From the NCBI GenBank assembly GCA_030704615.1, contig CM060733.1:63364001-63428000 (forward strand): DNA of 64,000 nt, given 5' to 3'. Positions 1-11,488 of this stretch are shown in pieces. Made by a program: the position numbers and the translations under genes. The notes beneath the pieces were generated by a model. That model was not told where the DNA came from. It saw nothing but the letters and a program-made list of their open reading frames with translations, and searched no databases. Source of the stretch: Takakia lepidozioides. Its lineage: Eukaryota > Streptophyta > Takakiopsida > Takakiales > Takakiaceae. The first letter of the stretch is position 1. Every line of letters begins with the position of its first letter.

Positions 1-864
1 CTGGTTTTAAAGCCAGTTTTTCCAAAGGTATGATAAGCACATAGCATATTACATATGCATATTTGCTTAGTGGTGCTACATAGAGCAAAGGCACTTGTAG
101 AGAGGTATGAAAGCATATGAGCCTAAGAGTGTCTAAAACTGATACAAGGCATCAGCTACAGGATACCATCTAACACGAGTAGTGTGCATTGACCGGATCA
201 TGTAGAAGGTGTACGCATACTCCTTCAGGTGGTTTTACCTGGGCCTAGCTCAATATATCAATATGAAGACAACACTCAAAAGCACTATGCTTATCTTAAA
301 GACCTCCGTGCTTAAATTCACCAACAAGTTTTTGCTGGAGGACATACCTTATTAAGGTCATTGCTCCATATCTTTGTCATGGAGGGACCTTCTGCCAGGC
401 CAGAAAAAAAACCATGTCAGTATATCAACATGATAAAGAAATAACCAAAAAGGAAAGTGGTAGATGGTGTGTACAAGAACCACCAAGTACACTGGAAATA
501 GAAAGAGAGGGAAGATACTCGTGTCATGTCAAGACATGGACAAGACCCACTAGGGTCATTGTCAATTAAAGACATAAACAGCCCATAAACAGGGCACCAT
601 CTAACACTTCCATTCTTGTCATGACTTCCCAATTGATTTCACCCAATCATTCATGATAAAACAGGGTGGGAGGGCGGGGTTTGTTTATGTACATGTCATG
701 ACAACAAGACAAGCATATAAGCAAACATCTTGTGTACTGAAAAATCAGATTGCTGCAGCCTGTCATACCTTTTCCTGGCATCATAATTACAGCAAGATAT
801 GCATTCTAGAGCAAAACATCTTGGATATGTGAAGCCAGCCTGCAGTATTACAGATTCAAGACCC
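1..864. other. Non-coding flank, no gene seen
   Basis: No reading frame here shows a recognisable domain or coding-like composition. The longest frames are short and read like chance. I see no RNA gene or clear repeat before the fold-back element that starts near 865. Confidence 0.5.
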
Positions 865-1381
865 ATCAAGATGCGTGTGTATACATGTCTTGAATCTTTA
901 GTATGGCAGGCTGTTCTTACTTACCCAAGGGGCCTTGCATGATGCATGTCTTGGGGTAATTACAAATGGTAAAGAATGAGGTTGCAATATGCTTTGTCAT
1001 GCCCAAGAGGGTTACTTGGTTGCATGCTTGGAATCTGATAAACTGCGGCTGGTCCATCAAGATGCTTGTGCATACATATCTTGAATCTGTAATATGGCAG
1101 GTTGTTCTTACTTGCCCAAGATGCCCTGCATGATGCATGTCTTGGGGTAATACTGATAAGGTAGGCTGCAAATTATCTTGTCATACCCAAGATGTTTGTT
1201 GGAAGGGCACCAGCCTGCGGTTTCAGATTCCAAACATGCAACCAAGTAACCCTCTTGGGCATGACAAGACAGATTGCAGCCTCATTCTATACCATTCATA
1301 ATTGTCCCAAGACATGCATCATGCAAGGCATCTTGGGCATGGAAGAACGACCTGCCATATTACAAATTCAAGACATGGACA
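865..1381. repeat. Fold-back element with nested direct and inverted repeats
   Basis: The block at 889-1055 returns as an imperfect reverse complement at 1208-1381. Both arms share the words CAACCAAGTAACCCTCTTGG and AAGACATGCATCATGCAAGG. Within the left side, about 865-961 is also repeated directly at about 1049-1150, sharing TGATGCATGTCTTGGGGTAA. The result is an arm-spacer-arm structure of roughly 500 bp able to form a long hairpin. This fits a MITE or fold-back transposon, but no target-site duplication was found. Confidence 0.65.
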
Positions 1382-2503
1382 CACAAAAATCTTGAGTGCC
1401 CGAGACCAAGCCCTCTTGGCCAAAAAATAATCCATACATTGCAGGTAACTGGCCTGATGGCAAGACAAGGCTAATAATTTGTGGCAAAGGTCCAGTAGAG
1501 CTTACCAACACTGTTTTCCAAGAGGTTTATGCCATGGTTTGCAAATAAACCTCACTATGCTCCATCCCACACCAGATTCAGGCCTGAAAGAGGCCTGCCA
1601 GTGCCTTATTAGGCTGTCATCTTAAAAATCAGGGCCTCATCTTTCTTAGAACCTAACAGCCACTGAGGCCTTACCCATAAAACTCAAGCCAAAATAGTAC
1701 CTAGCTTAATAATCCACAGGCGCCGCTGTCAAAGATTAAAAGACAAGGTAAGGTCCAGATGCTGGGCTTCAAGAGACAGGCCTGCCAGGCCGAAATGCCC
1801 CATCAAAGGCGGAAAAACATAAGTCAAAAGTAAGCATCAGCATGCCAAACCAGGAGCAAGCGGGCCGAAATCAGGGCTGCAGGTAGCAGCCAAGTCAAGA
1901 CGCCATACACAAGAGGTTCCCTTTGCCCACATCCGTACCTACAAGCTCAAGAGAATTCAAAGCAAGTAGGGATCCTCACCTGGTCCCATCACAAGCCCCC
2001 ACAAAAACCAACAGGTTAGTGAGGATTGTGGAACCCCAGGTGAATCACAGACCCCTACACTTGTCATCGATGTCAACTAAGAACCTCAAAAGCGAGAGAG
2101 AAAGACATAAAACAAAAGGAACCCTAATCACCAAAAGCACCTTGAGCAATTGGGGAAGAGAACTGTGCGCCATCACCACCAGCAAGCCACCTCCAGCAAA
2201 GCAAAGGAGAGGGAAGCATACAAGCACGCTTGCTAGGTTTAAGAAGGGAGAGAGAGATACTTCCCCACACAAGCGCCGCTGCAAAAATTAAAAGCCAAAG
2301 GAGGGAAAGAGACGATGCATTCACAGCATTGTCTCCCGCCTGTAAGAAAAAACAAAGCGCCGCCATTGCGCATCCCCAGGAGATCGCCCAGCACGGGTAC
2401 GATGCAGCAAAACGCAGACGCCATAACGCTCTTCCCGCGAGCTCAGAAGCACTGCTCGTGCTTCTGACGGCGGGAGAGACATCCTAGGGCTCTTGCCCGA
2501 TTT
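1382..2503. other. Gene-free stretch
   Basis: Open frames exist, the longest being 122 codons at 1923-2291, but they overlap similar-length frames on the other strand and look like nothing I recognise. I see no RNA gene. A short stretch near 2580 (TTTAGGGTAGGGGTTAGGG) only loosely resembles plant telomere repeats. Confidence 0.4.
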
Positions 2504-3049
2504 TTCATCCGTGCAGGATGAATAATCAACACCACATCCTTTAAAACCCGACGGATTTTATCCGTAGCTAGGTTAAACGGTAGGTTTTAGGGTAGGGGTT
2601 AGGGTTTCACACCTTAACTAACCATAATTAGGGGTAATTAATATCAGTCCAGGGCCATCAAAAGTTGTACACTTCATCCGGTTCAGATGAAAAAAATTAT
2701 TGAGTTCATCTGTTGGAAAAAGTCCAGCAGTAGGATGAAAAAACATGAAATAACATCCAAGGCATCGGTTTTACATCCTTACAAGTAATTCCACATCCCA
2801 AAAATGCCTCATCCGGTACGGATGAAAAAGTAATAAAAGAGGAATGAAAAAATTAATATCCTGGCATTTTTCATCCGGTATGGATGGAAAAATAGGATGC
2901 CAGTGGCAACCCCCACAGAGGTAATTCCTCATTCTCTGGTGACTCATCCGATATGGATGAAAGTCAATAAAAGAGGAATGAAAAATCAGAGACTCATCTT
3001 AGAGGTAATTCAGTGTCCACCCTGGTAGTTCATCCGGTATGGATGAAAA
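2504..3049. repeat. Cluster of six TTCATCC...GGATGAA palindromes
   Basis: Near-perfect palindromes of the form TTCATCCGGTAYGGATGAA occur at about 2504, 2672, 2808, 2870, 2943 and 3029. Spacing is irregular (roughly 60 to 170 bp). Between them the text TAATAAAAGAGGAATGAAAAA recurs in pieces, so spacer and palindrome were duplicated together. The cluster could be the subterminal binding-site region of a DNA transposon. No coding sequence is associated. Confidence 0.7.
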
Positions 3050-3088
3050 CACAGGAAATTAACACTGATAAAACCGGCCAATTCCAGG

Positions 3089-3092
3089 GAGG

Positions 3093-3140
<48 letters not shown>
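3089..3140 (+). repeat. (GA)n microsatellite
   Basis: Uninterrupted GA dinucleotide run preceded by GGGA repeats. Confidence 0.95.
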
Positions 3141-3145
<5 letters not shown>

Positions 3146-3164
3146 GAGGGGAAAAATAAAATAA

Positions 3165-3665
3165 AATGGGGGGGTGGGGGAGTGACTGAGCAGCAGCCTC
3201 TCTTTCCGTATCCTACTGGGACAGAGGGGGACAGAGGGACAGAGGGACAGAGTGGGAGAGATGAGGGAAGAAATATAAAAAAGAAGGTGGGGGGGGGGGG
3301 GGTGTCTGAGCAGTTGCTACTTAGTCACTTCCCCCCCCCCACCTTTTGGTTTTTTGTTTTCGGAATGATGGGGGGTGCTGAGAGCAGCTTGTTGCTGCTG
3401 CTCAGTCACCCCCCCCCCACCTTTTGGTTTTTTTGTTTTTGGAATGGTGGGGGGGTGTTGAGAGCAGCTTGCTGCTGCTGCTCTTAGCCCCCCCCCACAC
3501 ACCCCACCTTTCATTTTTTGGTTTTGGCAATGGTGGGGGGGGGGGGGCTGAGAGCTGCAGCAGCAAGTACTTGCTGCTGCTGCTCTCAGTCCCCCCTATT
3601 TTTTTTCCTTTTTTTTTGAAATCGTGGGAGGGCTGAGAGCAGCAACATTTGCTGCTGGTGCTCTC
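3165..3665. repeat. Tandem ~90 bp repeats of G-run / C-run hairpins
   Basis: Units follow the order poly-G (7-14), CTGAGAGCAGC, (GCT)n, CTCAGT, poly-C (7-9), ACCTTTTGGTTTTTTG, GGAATGGTG, poly-G. The G run and C run of each unit can pair, with a CAG/CTG-type loop between them. At 3548-3589 the loop itself is a 42-nt palindrome with one mismatch pair, centred on AGTACT. Reading frames across the block are simple-sequence artefacts. Confidence 0.85.
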
Positions 3666-4379
3666 ATCTTCGGCCAGGGGCCAGGGGCCCATTTTGCAAT
3701 GCCCGGACGTGGCAGGACCGTCCCCAGGGCGTCACTATTTTAACGTCGCATAAATGCAACGGATGGGAGTCGCAGCGCCACGCCGGCGCGACTTGCGACA
3801 CCCGGGAGTCTAAATAATTTATTTTTTTTTAAAAAAAAAATCCTACTCTGCAACACCGAGTTAGGGACGTCCGGGGATCGCAAAGTGCAACACCCAGATG
3901 TCGCAGTTTAGGGGGGTAGATTTCAATTTAGGTGGGAAAGTATGAATTTAGGTGGAAAATTTTGAATTTGAATTTTTGAATTTAAAAAACTCGTTGACCA
4001 TTGACTCCGGCATTGACCATTGACTCTAGTTATGTCCAATGGCGATATGTTCATTCTTCTATATATATTAGGCAATGCATACTTGAACCTAGGACCTCCA
4101 CGTTATAACATTTCTAAGACACTACAGACTAACCAACGCACCTACGATACATCTATGTATCGCAAACACAATCTAAATATATATATACAGATCAAGATGT
4201 CTTTCAAGTTTCTTCTAAGGGGGTCCCTCTTGTGACAAATTTTGTTATCTAATTTGCACTCCAAAGTTGAGTTATCTTCAACTTCATGCACCAGCTTTTC
4301 TTAACTCCAACTCCATTCATATAACTATTCGGCCTCACAATCCGGCCCACAGGAAGGTCTGACATCATCAAAGCTGGAA
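3666..4379. other. Gene-free stretch with GTCGCA/TGCGAC words
   Basis: Between 3715 and 3905 the words GTCGCA, TGCGAC and TGCAACAC recur, much as at 26,500-26,880, so this may be a relic of the same CACTA-like family. The word TTGACCATTGACTC is doubled near 3995-4025. From 3900 on the DNA is AT-rich with no gene. Confidence 0.4.
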
Positions 4380-5590
4380 TTGTGTTATATGTTAATTTGG
4401 AGAACACCCTTGTTGATATGTATGCCAAATGCAGGATGCATGTCAAGTGTTTGTCAATATTGCTCAACGAGAGGTGGTCTCATGGAACGCCATGATTGGA
4501 GGATATACTGAGTATGGTACAGAGGCTTTCAAGATGAAGCGGGAAATGCAACAAGAAGGGGTGGTGCCAAATAGGGCCACATTTGTCTCCCTTCTCAAAG
4601 CTTATGCTAGTCTAGGAGCCCTGGAAAAGGGCAAAGCTGTCCATGCTGACATTAGCAAAAGTGGAATTGCTCCAGATATTATTCTCGGGGGTGCCCTTGC
4701 TAACATGTATGCCAAATGTGGGAGGATGAAGGCTGCACATCAAGTTTTTGACAATATGGCTCAACCAAATGTGATCTCATGGACTTGATGATTGCAGAAT
4801 ATGCTCAACATGGGTGTGGGTGGGAGGCCCTCCAACTCTATGAGCAAATGCAAGCGGAAGGGGTGACTTTGGCATGATACTGCCAATGTGACAATATGAA
4901 AGTATCCAGAACAGGTAACAGAGACAAGGAGAAGCTGTGGAGTGAATACCTTTCTGACCCCAGTGCTTGTGGTGTGCTTGTGCAAGCCTGGCAGCCCTGG
5001 AAATGGCAAAGAGGTCCACGGTGACATCATCAAAGCCGGAATTGTACCAGATGTCATTTTGGATTCTGCCCTGGTGGACATGTATGCCAAATGTCAGCAT
5101 TGAGGATGCAAAGGTAAAATCTAACAATATGGCTGAACGAGGTATGGTGTCGCGGAGGGCAATGATCGCAGGATATGCCTAGCATGGTTGTCATAGGGAG
5201 GTCCTGCAAGTATTGGGAAGAATGCAAAATGAAGGCTTCAATCCAGACAGTAGCGCCTTTCTATGTGTTCTCTCTGCATGCACTGGAAGAAGGAAGATGC
5301 TACTTTGATTCATGAGTCCAGATCATGGCATGACTTGACGGTAAAGCACTTTGGCTGCATGGTGGACCTTCTTGGACGTGCGGGCAATTGGATGAAGCAG
5401 AGGACCTCATTAATAAAATGCCAATGGAACCAGATGTTGTGGTGTGGATGGCCTTGCTTGGTGCTTGCAAAGCCATGGCAATGTGGAGATGGCTGAACGT
5501 GCGGCAACATCTATTCTCAAGTGGATGACCAAGATGCTGCGACTTATGTGTTGCTATCAAACCTCCACCAAGTTCATCTCGAAGATTGTT
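4380..5590 (+). pseudogene. PPR repeat protein pseudogene (PLS type with E-like end)
   Basis: Pentatricopeptide repeat proteins bind organellar RNA in plants, and the PLS subclass often directs RNA editing. Frames at 4429-4788 contain MYAKCGRMKAAHQVFDNMA, VVSWNAMIGGY and LGALEKGKAVHADI, all standard PLS-type PPR text. Matches resume at 4967-5180 (VHGDIIKAGIVPDVI, VDMYAKC) in another frame. Near 5330-5590 they end with HFGCMVDLLGRAG and AATYVLLSNLH, the usual E-region landmarks. The reading frame changes several times and is crossed by stops (for example after VISWT at 4786), so no intact protein remains. The segment about 4864-4962 between PPR blocks is non-coding and recurs at 8327-8423. Confidence 0.85.
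4864..4962 (+). repeat. ~95 bp non-coding block shared by two PPR relics
   Basis: About 4864-4962 and about 8327-8423 share CATGATACTGCCAATGTGAC, ACAGGTAACAGAGA and GCTGTGGA with small changes. In both places it lies directly before a PPR block, so it was either an intron of the ancestral gene or was duplicated together with it. Confidence 0.7.
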
Positions 5591-6699
5591 GGCCGAGCAA
5601 TTGTTGATAGGACGCTAACCGCTTTCACCACTTTGAAGATGGGGTTTGTTCTTGTGGGGATTACTGGTGAGACGTTGTCTTGTTTGTTGGAATGGTGCAG
5701 ATGCCTTGCTTCATTCTTTGATCTATGTAGCTACTCAGTTCATCCACCATTTCCTGAGAATATTGACCATGATGTACTGTTGAGGGCATTTCCGTACCAT
5801 AGATCCACAGGAAACAGTAGCGGGGTATACATGTAGTTAGTGAAGGGGGGATTTTGACTGTCTCTGGTGATAGTGGAAGGAAATTCAGAGTGCTGGGTAG
5901 ATGCAGACTACACTGGCTCAGTTTGGACTGCAATTTGCAATTTTCGACTGACTGCTTGTCATATTATTCTTCACCCTATACAAATAAGTATACATTCATA
6001 GCAAATGGACTTTAGAATGGGTTAGTCACTTACCATATGTACATGTGGGTACAATTATTTTGGAATTTGGATGAAATCTCATGAAGCTATGGACTTTTGT
6101 AGGGAATTCCAATGGACTGTCACAGTCCATCTAATGTCCCAAATGCCATCTGAAAAACCTATTTGTGCAAAACCAATTCATATATGGACTTTACAACTAG
6201 ATACACAATGTTTGAATAGACACAAATATAAATTTGTGAACAATTCCATCCATCCTATGGACTTTTTTATACCCAAAAAACCCCCAAAATGACGATTTGT
6301 ACATAGCATTTTGAAAAACTCATATTTGGGTGGAGATCTTTGCTAAGAATATATATATTGTTATTGTCTCTAGGAGCTTATTGTTATATGGACAAATTTC
6401 ATAAACTACAAGATTATAATAAATAGCTATTATTTTTAAATAAAAAATATTTAAAAATAATTATAATAAAAATATATCTCAAATATTTGGGATGAGACCA
6501 TTTACTAAATATGATAAGTATACCATTACCTATGAAGATAAAAAAATATTTGAATAAATATCCTTAAATAAAAATTTAATTAATTTTTTCTCATGGACTT
6601 TCAGTGGAGGGCACATCTGTCGCTTTTGAGCCAGTGTAGTCTACACTTCCCCTACTGTCATATTTCTGGTGTGGGTGGTGGATCTTCTCCAGAGCTTGA
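5591..6699. other. AT-rich gene-free stretch
   Basis: From about 5980 the sequence is strongly AT-rich, with poly-A/T runs near 6420-6590. No domain-bearing frame was seen. Confidence 0.45.
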
Positions 6700-6994
6700 A
6701 GATGAAAGCGAATATGAGGGGCAGCCTTGTGCACGACTTTGGATTGCATAGTAGATGGTCTCTTCAGCAACTGGCTGGCTTATGGCAGTCCCTAGCTCCG
6801 TATTTAGGTTCTCTCAACAATTGGATAAAGGTTACCGATGCAAGTTTGGGTTGGAATGGCAGATGGCAGCAGTTACAGCACTCTGTGTGCAGTACGAAGG
6901 GGATTTTCGCCCCAACATGAGTATCGTGGTGAAAGCCCTGCAACCGCTTCTAACCTCAAGGCCTGCACCACAAGCAGGACCATCGGCAGAGTAA
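6700..6994 (+). pseudogene. C-terminal exon of a receptor-like protein kinase (fragment)
   Basis: The frame ending at TAA 6992-6994 carries [20 protein letters not shown] followed by LQPLL. This is the signature of kinase subdomain XI (Cys-Val-Gln, Arg-Pro, Met, Val-Val-x-Ala-Leu) found at the end of plant receptor-like kinases. A neighbouring frame just upstream reads [16 protein letters not shown], matching the usual segment before that motif, so one frameshift separates them. No catalytic loop, DFG or ATP-binding region is found upstream, so this is a fragment. The wording resembles the STRUBBELIG-receptor type, but the family call is uncertain. Confidence 0.6.
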
Positions 6995-7680
6995 CAAGTC
7001 TGTGTGATGTTATTAGATTCTTGATTTAGTGCTTGCATGGAGTCCAAAAACCTTGGGTACCTAGTCTGTGTTTGGCATTGAGGGTTTTATAATAAGGGGT
7101 GGTTTGCAAATGGCTTGAGGTCAGTGCTCAAACCACATCTGCACACAGACCTGCTGCATTTTGCCTTGCAATTGGCAAGTTTGGAGATGTTAATTTAAAG
7201 TTGTGGGTCTGCCCACATGAGTAAGCAGAGGGGATGTCTTGAGGAAGTTGGAAGCTGGTTTGAACTGTACTTAATGGTGGGATGATATGAGTGGAAGGGC
7301 TTGGTGTTTGACATGCGCAAGTATCTTTGGATAGGCCAGGGTTTGTTCATCTCTGAACAGTGGCAATGCATGCCTGTTGATGACTGCATGTATAACAGTT
7401 TGGGAGGCCAAGATTATTTATTGTTCTGGCTGCACCATGATTGGATAAAGAGGTTTCTGATTACAAAGCCTGCTCTTTGCCTGCCTGAGCATCTCTCTCA
7501 GTTTTGTGGGGGTGTGCCCACATATGTGAATTTGCAGGCATGCAATCTAGTCACAAGACTCTGCATTGTGAAACTTGTCAAAGGTTACTGTAGATATGCT
7601 TGTGAGGATAACGGAATAGAGTGAGTGCCTAGGAGCACTGAAATTGGACGGGGTAGCAGTACCCCTCTTTCGCACTTGAG
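6995..7680. other. Gene-free stretch after the kinase fragment
   Basis: A 107-codon frame at 7301-7624 has no recognisable domain and could be former 3' untranslated sequence. Nothing else stands out. Confidence 0.35.
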
Positions 7681-7682
7681 CA

Positions 7683-7846
7683 GGCAGCCCAGTTGGTGGG
7701 AATTTGTGGCTTGCCTGTGCATAACCAGGGTGATCCTGGGTTCAATCCTTCATGATCGTCCTTCTACTGTCCCATTGTCCCCTCGATGGTGTGTGTGTTG
7801 AGTAGTAGGCTCACTTGAACTTTGGTTTCATTTCAATTGTTGGATC
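7683..7846 (+). repeat. SINE-like element with tRNA-type A and B boxes
   Basis: CAGCCCAGTTGGTGGG resembles a polymerase III A box and CTGGGTTCAATCC a B box, about 45 bp apart. Its first bases resemble those of the element at 10,445 (TTCGCACNTNAG). A 7 bp CACTTGA flanks both sides and may be a short target-site duplication. Confidence 0.5.
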
Positions 7847-8037
7847 ACATTGGTTGTTTCACTTCATAGGAGGTGGCAATTGTGTGTGGCTATCACAATC
7901 ACATTTGAAGTCTTTAAGCACTCCCATTTTCCAGGCGGCTTCAATCTGGGAGTGCAGCCAAATTTTTGCCGAAAGTAATTTGGACCACTGAGGAGCAATG
8001 GACTAGGTAACCCGTGCAAGGAGATGGTGAGGGCACA

Positions 8038-8310
8038 TTCTTCTTCGACCTATTTCAGCCTGTGTTGCCCTCTCATTAGACTCGTGCCTGAATTTGCATA
8101 TTGATTGTGTAAGTTAGCTCTTTGGGTGGATTTGTGGTGCATGGGTAGATGGTCCACTGGAAGCCGCAGCAGCAGCGGCACAATTGATAAAATTAGGCAC
8201 TGGCACTGAAGGCACCTTCTTCAACACATTTCACCCTGTTTTTCCCTCTTATCAGAATTGGCCCTAAATTTTCATGTTGAATTCTGTAAGTTAGTTGGTT
8301 GAGTGAATCT
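8038..8310 (+). repeat. Tandem duplication of a ~95 bp segment
   Basis: About 8038-8130 and 8216-8310 are diverged direct copies. Both read roughly CTTCTTC...ATTTCA...CCTGT...CCCTCT...GTAAGTTAG. No coding content. Confidence 0.55.
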
Positions 8311-8326
8311 TTGATAGGTTGGAGTG

Positions 8327-8850
8327 ACTTTGACATGATACTGCCAATGTGACAACAGAAAAGTATCCAAAAACAGGTAACAGAGATGAAGAGAGGCTGT
8401 GGAATGAATACTTTTCTGAACCTAGTCTATCGTGGGACAACTGAGGCAAAAAGGTGAATGTCTGTCAGGTTACCAGATGTCATTCTGAACATTGCCCTAG
8501 TGGACATGTATGCCAAATGTGGGTGCATCAAGGATGCCAAGGGAGTGTTCAACACTATGGCTGAATGAGATGTGGTGTTATGGAGTGCAATGCTTGCGGG
8601 GTATGCACAGCATGGGCGCGGGATGGAGGCTTTGGAGACGTATGAGCAAATGATGGGGGAAGGAGTGAAGCCCGACCACATAACGTTTGTGTGCATTTGC
8701 AGTGCGTGTGCGAGCCTGGCAGCCCTGGAAAAGGGCTAAGAGATCCATGGTGACATCATCAAATCTGCAATTGTACCAATGTCATCATGAACACTGCTTT
8801 GGTGGACATGTATGCCAAATGTGGGAGCATTGAGGATGCTCTACAATCCA
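8327..8850 (+). pseudogene. PPR repeat pseudogene, second copy
   Basis: The shared non-coding block at 8327-8423 is followed by PPR text from 8465: ALVDMYAKCGCIKDAKGVFN, SAMLAGYAQHGRGMEALETY, ACASLAALEKG. The TGA at 8566-8568 sits exactly where the third copy has CGA (Arg of AERD, 28,557-28,559). A TAA follows ALEKG. Further PPR text continues in another frame to about 8845. A single exon-like remnant, not functional. Confidence 0.85.
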
Positions 8851-9354
8851 CTCCCAGAACCAAATTTGTCAAGGAGAGATTCAATTCCCAGATGCCCCAC
8901 TTTGAATGGATCGGGCTACTCGCCTTGACTTTGAATTGATGGCCTCCCCCATGTCACAGACTAAAAACATATTCAAGGAAGTTTTTTGCCGAACTTCATG
9001 GCCCTGTGCACATGTTCATTTAAAAGTACTGGCATCCTCTAATTTTTAGTAGTACAGGAAAGTAGGTTGTTTCGGGATCTGTCTATTTTTTGAAATGTGC
9101 GAAGCTTTGGTGGTTATAGCGTGGTGCGAGAGGCCATGGCTACTCAGTTGCCCACTGGTGTTGTCGCGGAGCAATTCAAGGGCAAAAATGAGGTTCTCTG
9201 GATGGGTTGGTCAAACCCTCCCTGGTGGTGACTCTCACTGGTGGTTTTGCAAGAGGTCCAAGAGGCGACGTCAGTAAGAGTTCTTCTGCACTTGTGGAGA
9301 CATCAGAAGACTATGCAAGTTAGGACGACGGAAAGAGGCACTGCATGATTCTTA

Positions 9355-9500
9355 CCAACATGGTATCCAACCAGACTCCAAGATCTCCATACATCTTCTT
9401 GGCCGTGCAGGGAGATTGGTCAAGGCAGAAGAATTTATTAATGAAATGCTAGTTGAACCAGGTGCATTGGTGTGGGGGGCCGTGCTCATCTCTTGGCACT
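9355..9500 (+). pseudogene. PPR E-region fragment
   Basis: One frame reads LLGRAGRLVKAEEFINEM then VEPGALVWGAVL, the usual segment after the last PPR motif. It is separated from the preceding relic by about 500 bp of unrelated sequence, so the second PPR copy appears to have been interrupted. Confidence 0.6.
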
Positions 9501-9840
9501 GGGCTGGGTGGACACACATGTGGCTCATTGCCAGTCATAGTGGAGGAAACAATTAGAATTTAGTGTGAGAGAAACGGAAAGGAAGTAACTTAAAAATGAG
9601 GGAGAGATAGAAAAAGAAGGGATCCATGACCAGATGTCTTGGCATGGTGTGTGGGAGGGTGCAGCTCATCAGCATAATGCTAATATCGTAGGTTAAGTAT
9701 TGAGTTTTGAGTAGTGGCATGTCACTGACTATGTACCAACATGTAAGCTGTCTCTTTGACAAGTTGGTATTTCACCAAGAAGTTGTGTACCACACGAAGG
9801 ACAATGTTGCATTCTTGAGTGTACTATACCTAGTGGCCGA

Positions 9841-10015
9841 CAACCAACATGTAGCCCAGTGGTAATGGGCACAAACCACGTTGGATGTGGTTGTGGGTTC
9901 AAACCACGGTCTGGCGTGTCATGAAGGTGTCCACTTTTCAGCTGGAAGGCAGTAGCCCTTGTGGTGAAGTGACACCATAAGTTACGCTCCCTTCGGGAGG
10001 CGTCATATATATACA
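9841..10015 (+). mobile_element. tRNA-derived SINE (copy A)
   Basis: The head carries an A-box-like TAGCCCAGTGGTAATGGGC and a B box GGGTTCAAACC. The body reads CCATAAGTTACGCTCCCTTC and the tail is GGCGTCATATATATAC. The 13 bp word ATACCTAGTGGCC flanks the copy on both sides as a perfect target-site duplication, which shows insertion by reverse transcription. Four further copies lie in this window at 10,971, 11,305, 27,760 and 29,480. Confidence 0.9.
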
Positions 10016-10444
10016 TACCTAGTGGCCAGTTTGGGCAACTAAGAGTGTGTCCTCTGTTGTTCACAGTTTTTTGCATCTGATGAGACAATCAAAGCAGTAA
10101 GACAAATGATCATGGCATCAACAACTCAACAGCGGCAAGTGGCCCTTGACAAATTGCTCCCCTACCAGCGCTCAGATTTTGAAGGCATTTTGTGGGTCAT
10201 GGATGGTGAGTACAGAGTTGAATGTTCATTCCGCAGCTTTGACACCACTGTATAGGTTTCCAATATTTTTGTAAAATTCTGGTGAAAATATATTAGTTGC
10301 TGTAAATGTACCTTTTAAGCTACCCTAAATGAAACTAAATGATGAGCGATGGAAAGATATAAACAATCGGCTTCCGAAGCAAATGCTAAACGAATAAAGA
10401 AATACAGGTTTGAAAATCCACCACTAACCATGGAAATAATTTCG

Positions 10445-10676
10445 CACATCAGCTGGCAGCTCAGCTGGTAAGTGCACAGTGTGTCGCCCTGGTGGTTGGG
10501 GGTTCAAACCCGCTGCCCTGCCTGGTGTGTGGATTGTTCGTGACCGGTTGGTTTGGTGGTGACGTTTCCCACCTGTGTGCCTAATGGCTTATCTGAGTTA
10601 AATTTTCCCCCTCCTCAAGGGCCTGAATTGTGAGCAGTCGTTCCCAGGTTTCCTTTAAATAAATAAATAAATAAAT
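10445..10676 (+). mobile_element. tRNA-derived SINE of a second family
   Basis: It has TGGCAGCTCAGCTGGTAAG (A box) and GGGTTCAAACC (B box), then a tRNA-unrelated body and an (AAAT)n 3' tail at 10,655-10,676. It differs from the 9841 family in body and tail. No clear target-site duplication was found. Confidence 0.75.
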
Positions 10677-10970
10677 TCTCAACTGACTTCCGCTCTAGAC
10701 AAAACAAATGCTAAATCCCTCCCCCTCACTTCTTGGGCGTAGATAGAATTAGCTGCATCAAACAAGGAAATGTGGAGACGTGACATGATAGCTTGGGCAA
10801 CACTTCGCCATACTCTTTTGAAAAACAATGAAATACGAGATGTATGTATATAACACCATGGGGATAACCCACCCCTTTTGGTGAAAATTGAACATAGTTA
10901 TTAGAATTCATCGCTAGTAGTGCGGAGCAACGCGAAGCCCTAGTGGTACAATATTAATTGAATGGATCAG

Positions 10971-11154
10971 ACAACCAGCATGTAGCCCAGTGGTAATGGG
11001 CACATACCACGTTGGATGTGGTTGTGGGTTCAAACCACGGTCTGGTGTGTCATGAAGGTGTCCACCTTTCAGCTCGAAGGCAGTAGCCCTTCGGGGTGAA
11101 GAGACACCATAAGTTACACTTCATTCAGAAGGCGTCATATTTTTTTTTATTTTT
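10971..11154 (+). mobile_element. tRNA-derived SINE (copy B)
   Basis: Same family as the copy at 9841. The 13 bp TTGAATGGATCAG occurs at 10,958-10,970 and again at 11,155-11,167, a perfect target-site duplication. The tail is T-rich. Confidence 0.9.
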
Positions 11155-11304
11155 TTGAATGGATCAGGACTTTTGATGGACAATAGGTGTCGGCTCGATG
11201 GGCTATTGTTGGTTGTTTCTGGAGAGGTTGTTTCCGAACAGATTATTACAAGGACTGCCCCCAACAATGAAATTGAACCCATTGTACTTCATAACAAAGG
11301 TTGA

Positions 11305-11488
11305 AAAGAAAAGAAAAGAATATGACGCCTACCGAAGGAAGCGTAACTTATGGAGTCACTTCACCCCGAAGGGCTACTGCTTTCCGCTAGGAAGGTGGAC
11401 ATCTCATGACACACCAGACCGTGGTTTGAACCCACAACCACATCCAACATGGTATGTGCCCATTACCACTGGGCTACATGCTGGTTGT
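11305..11488 (-). mobile_element. tRNA-derived SINE (copy C, inverted)
   Basis: Reverse orientation, with the B box read as GGTTTGAACCC. It is flanked by near-identical AACAAAGGTTGA and CAACAAGGTTGA. Together with copy B, 150 bp away, it forms a large inverted repeat. Confidence 0.88.

Noticed and set aside
2570-2615. Telomere-like repeats
   Set aside because: Only a few imperfect TTTAGGG-like words; no array.
3182-3692. Open frames through the poly-G/poly-C block
   Set aside because: Simple-sequence translations on both strands, with no domain.
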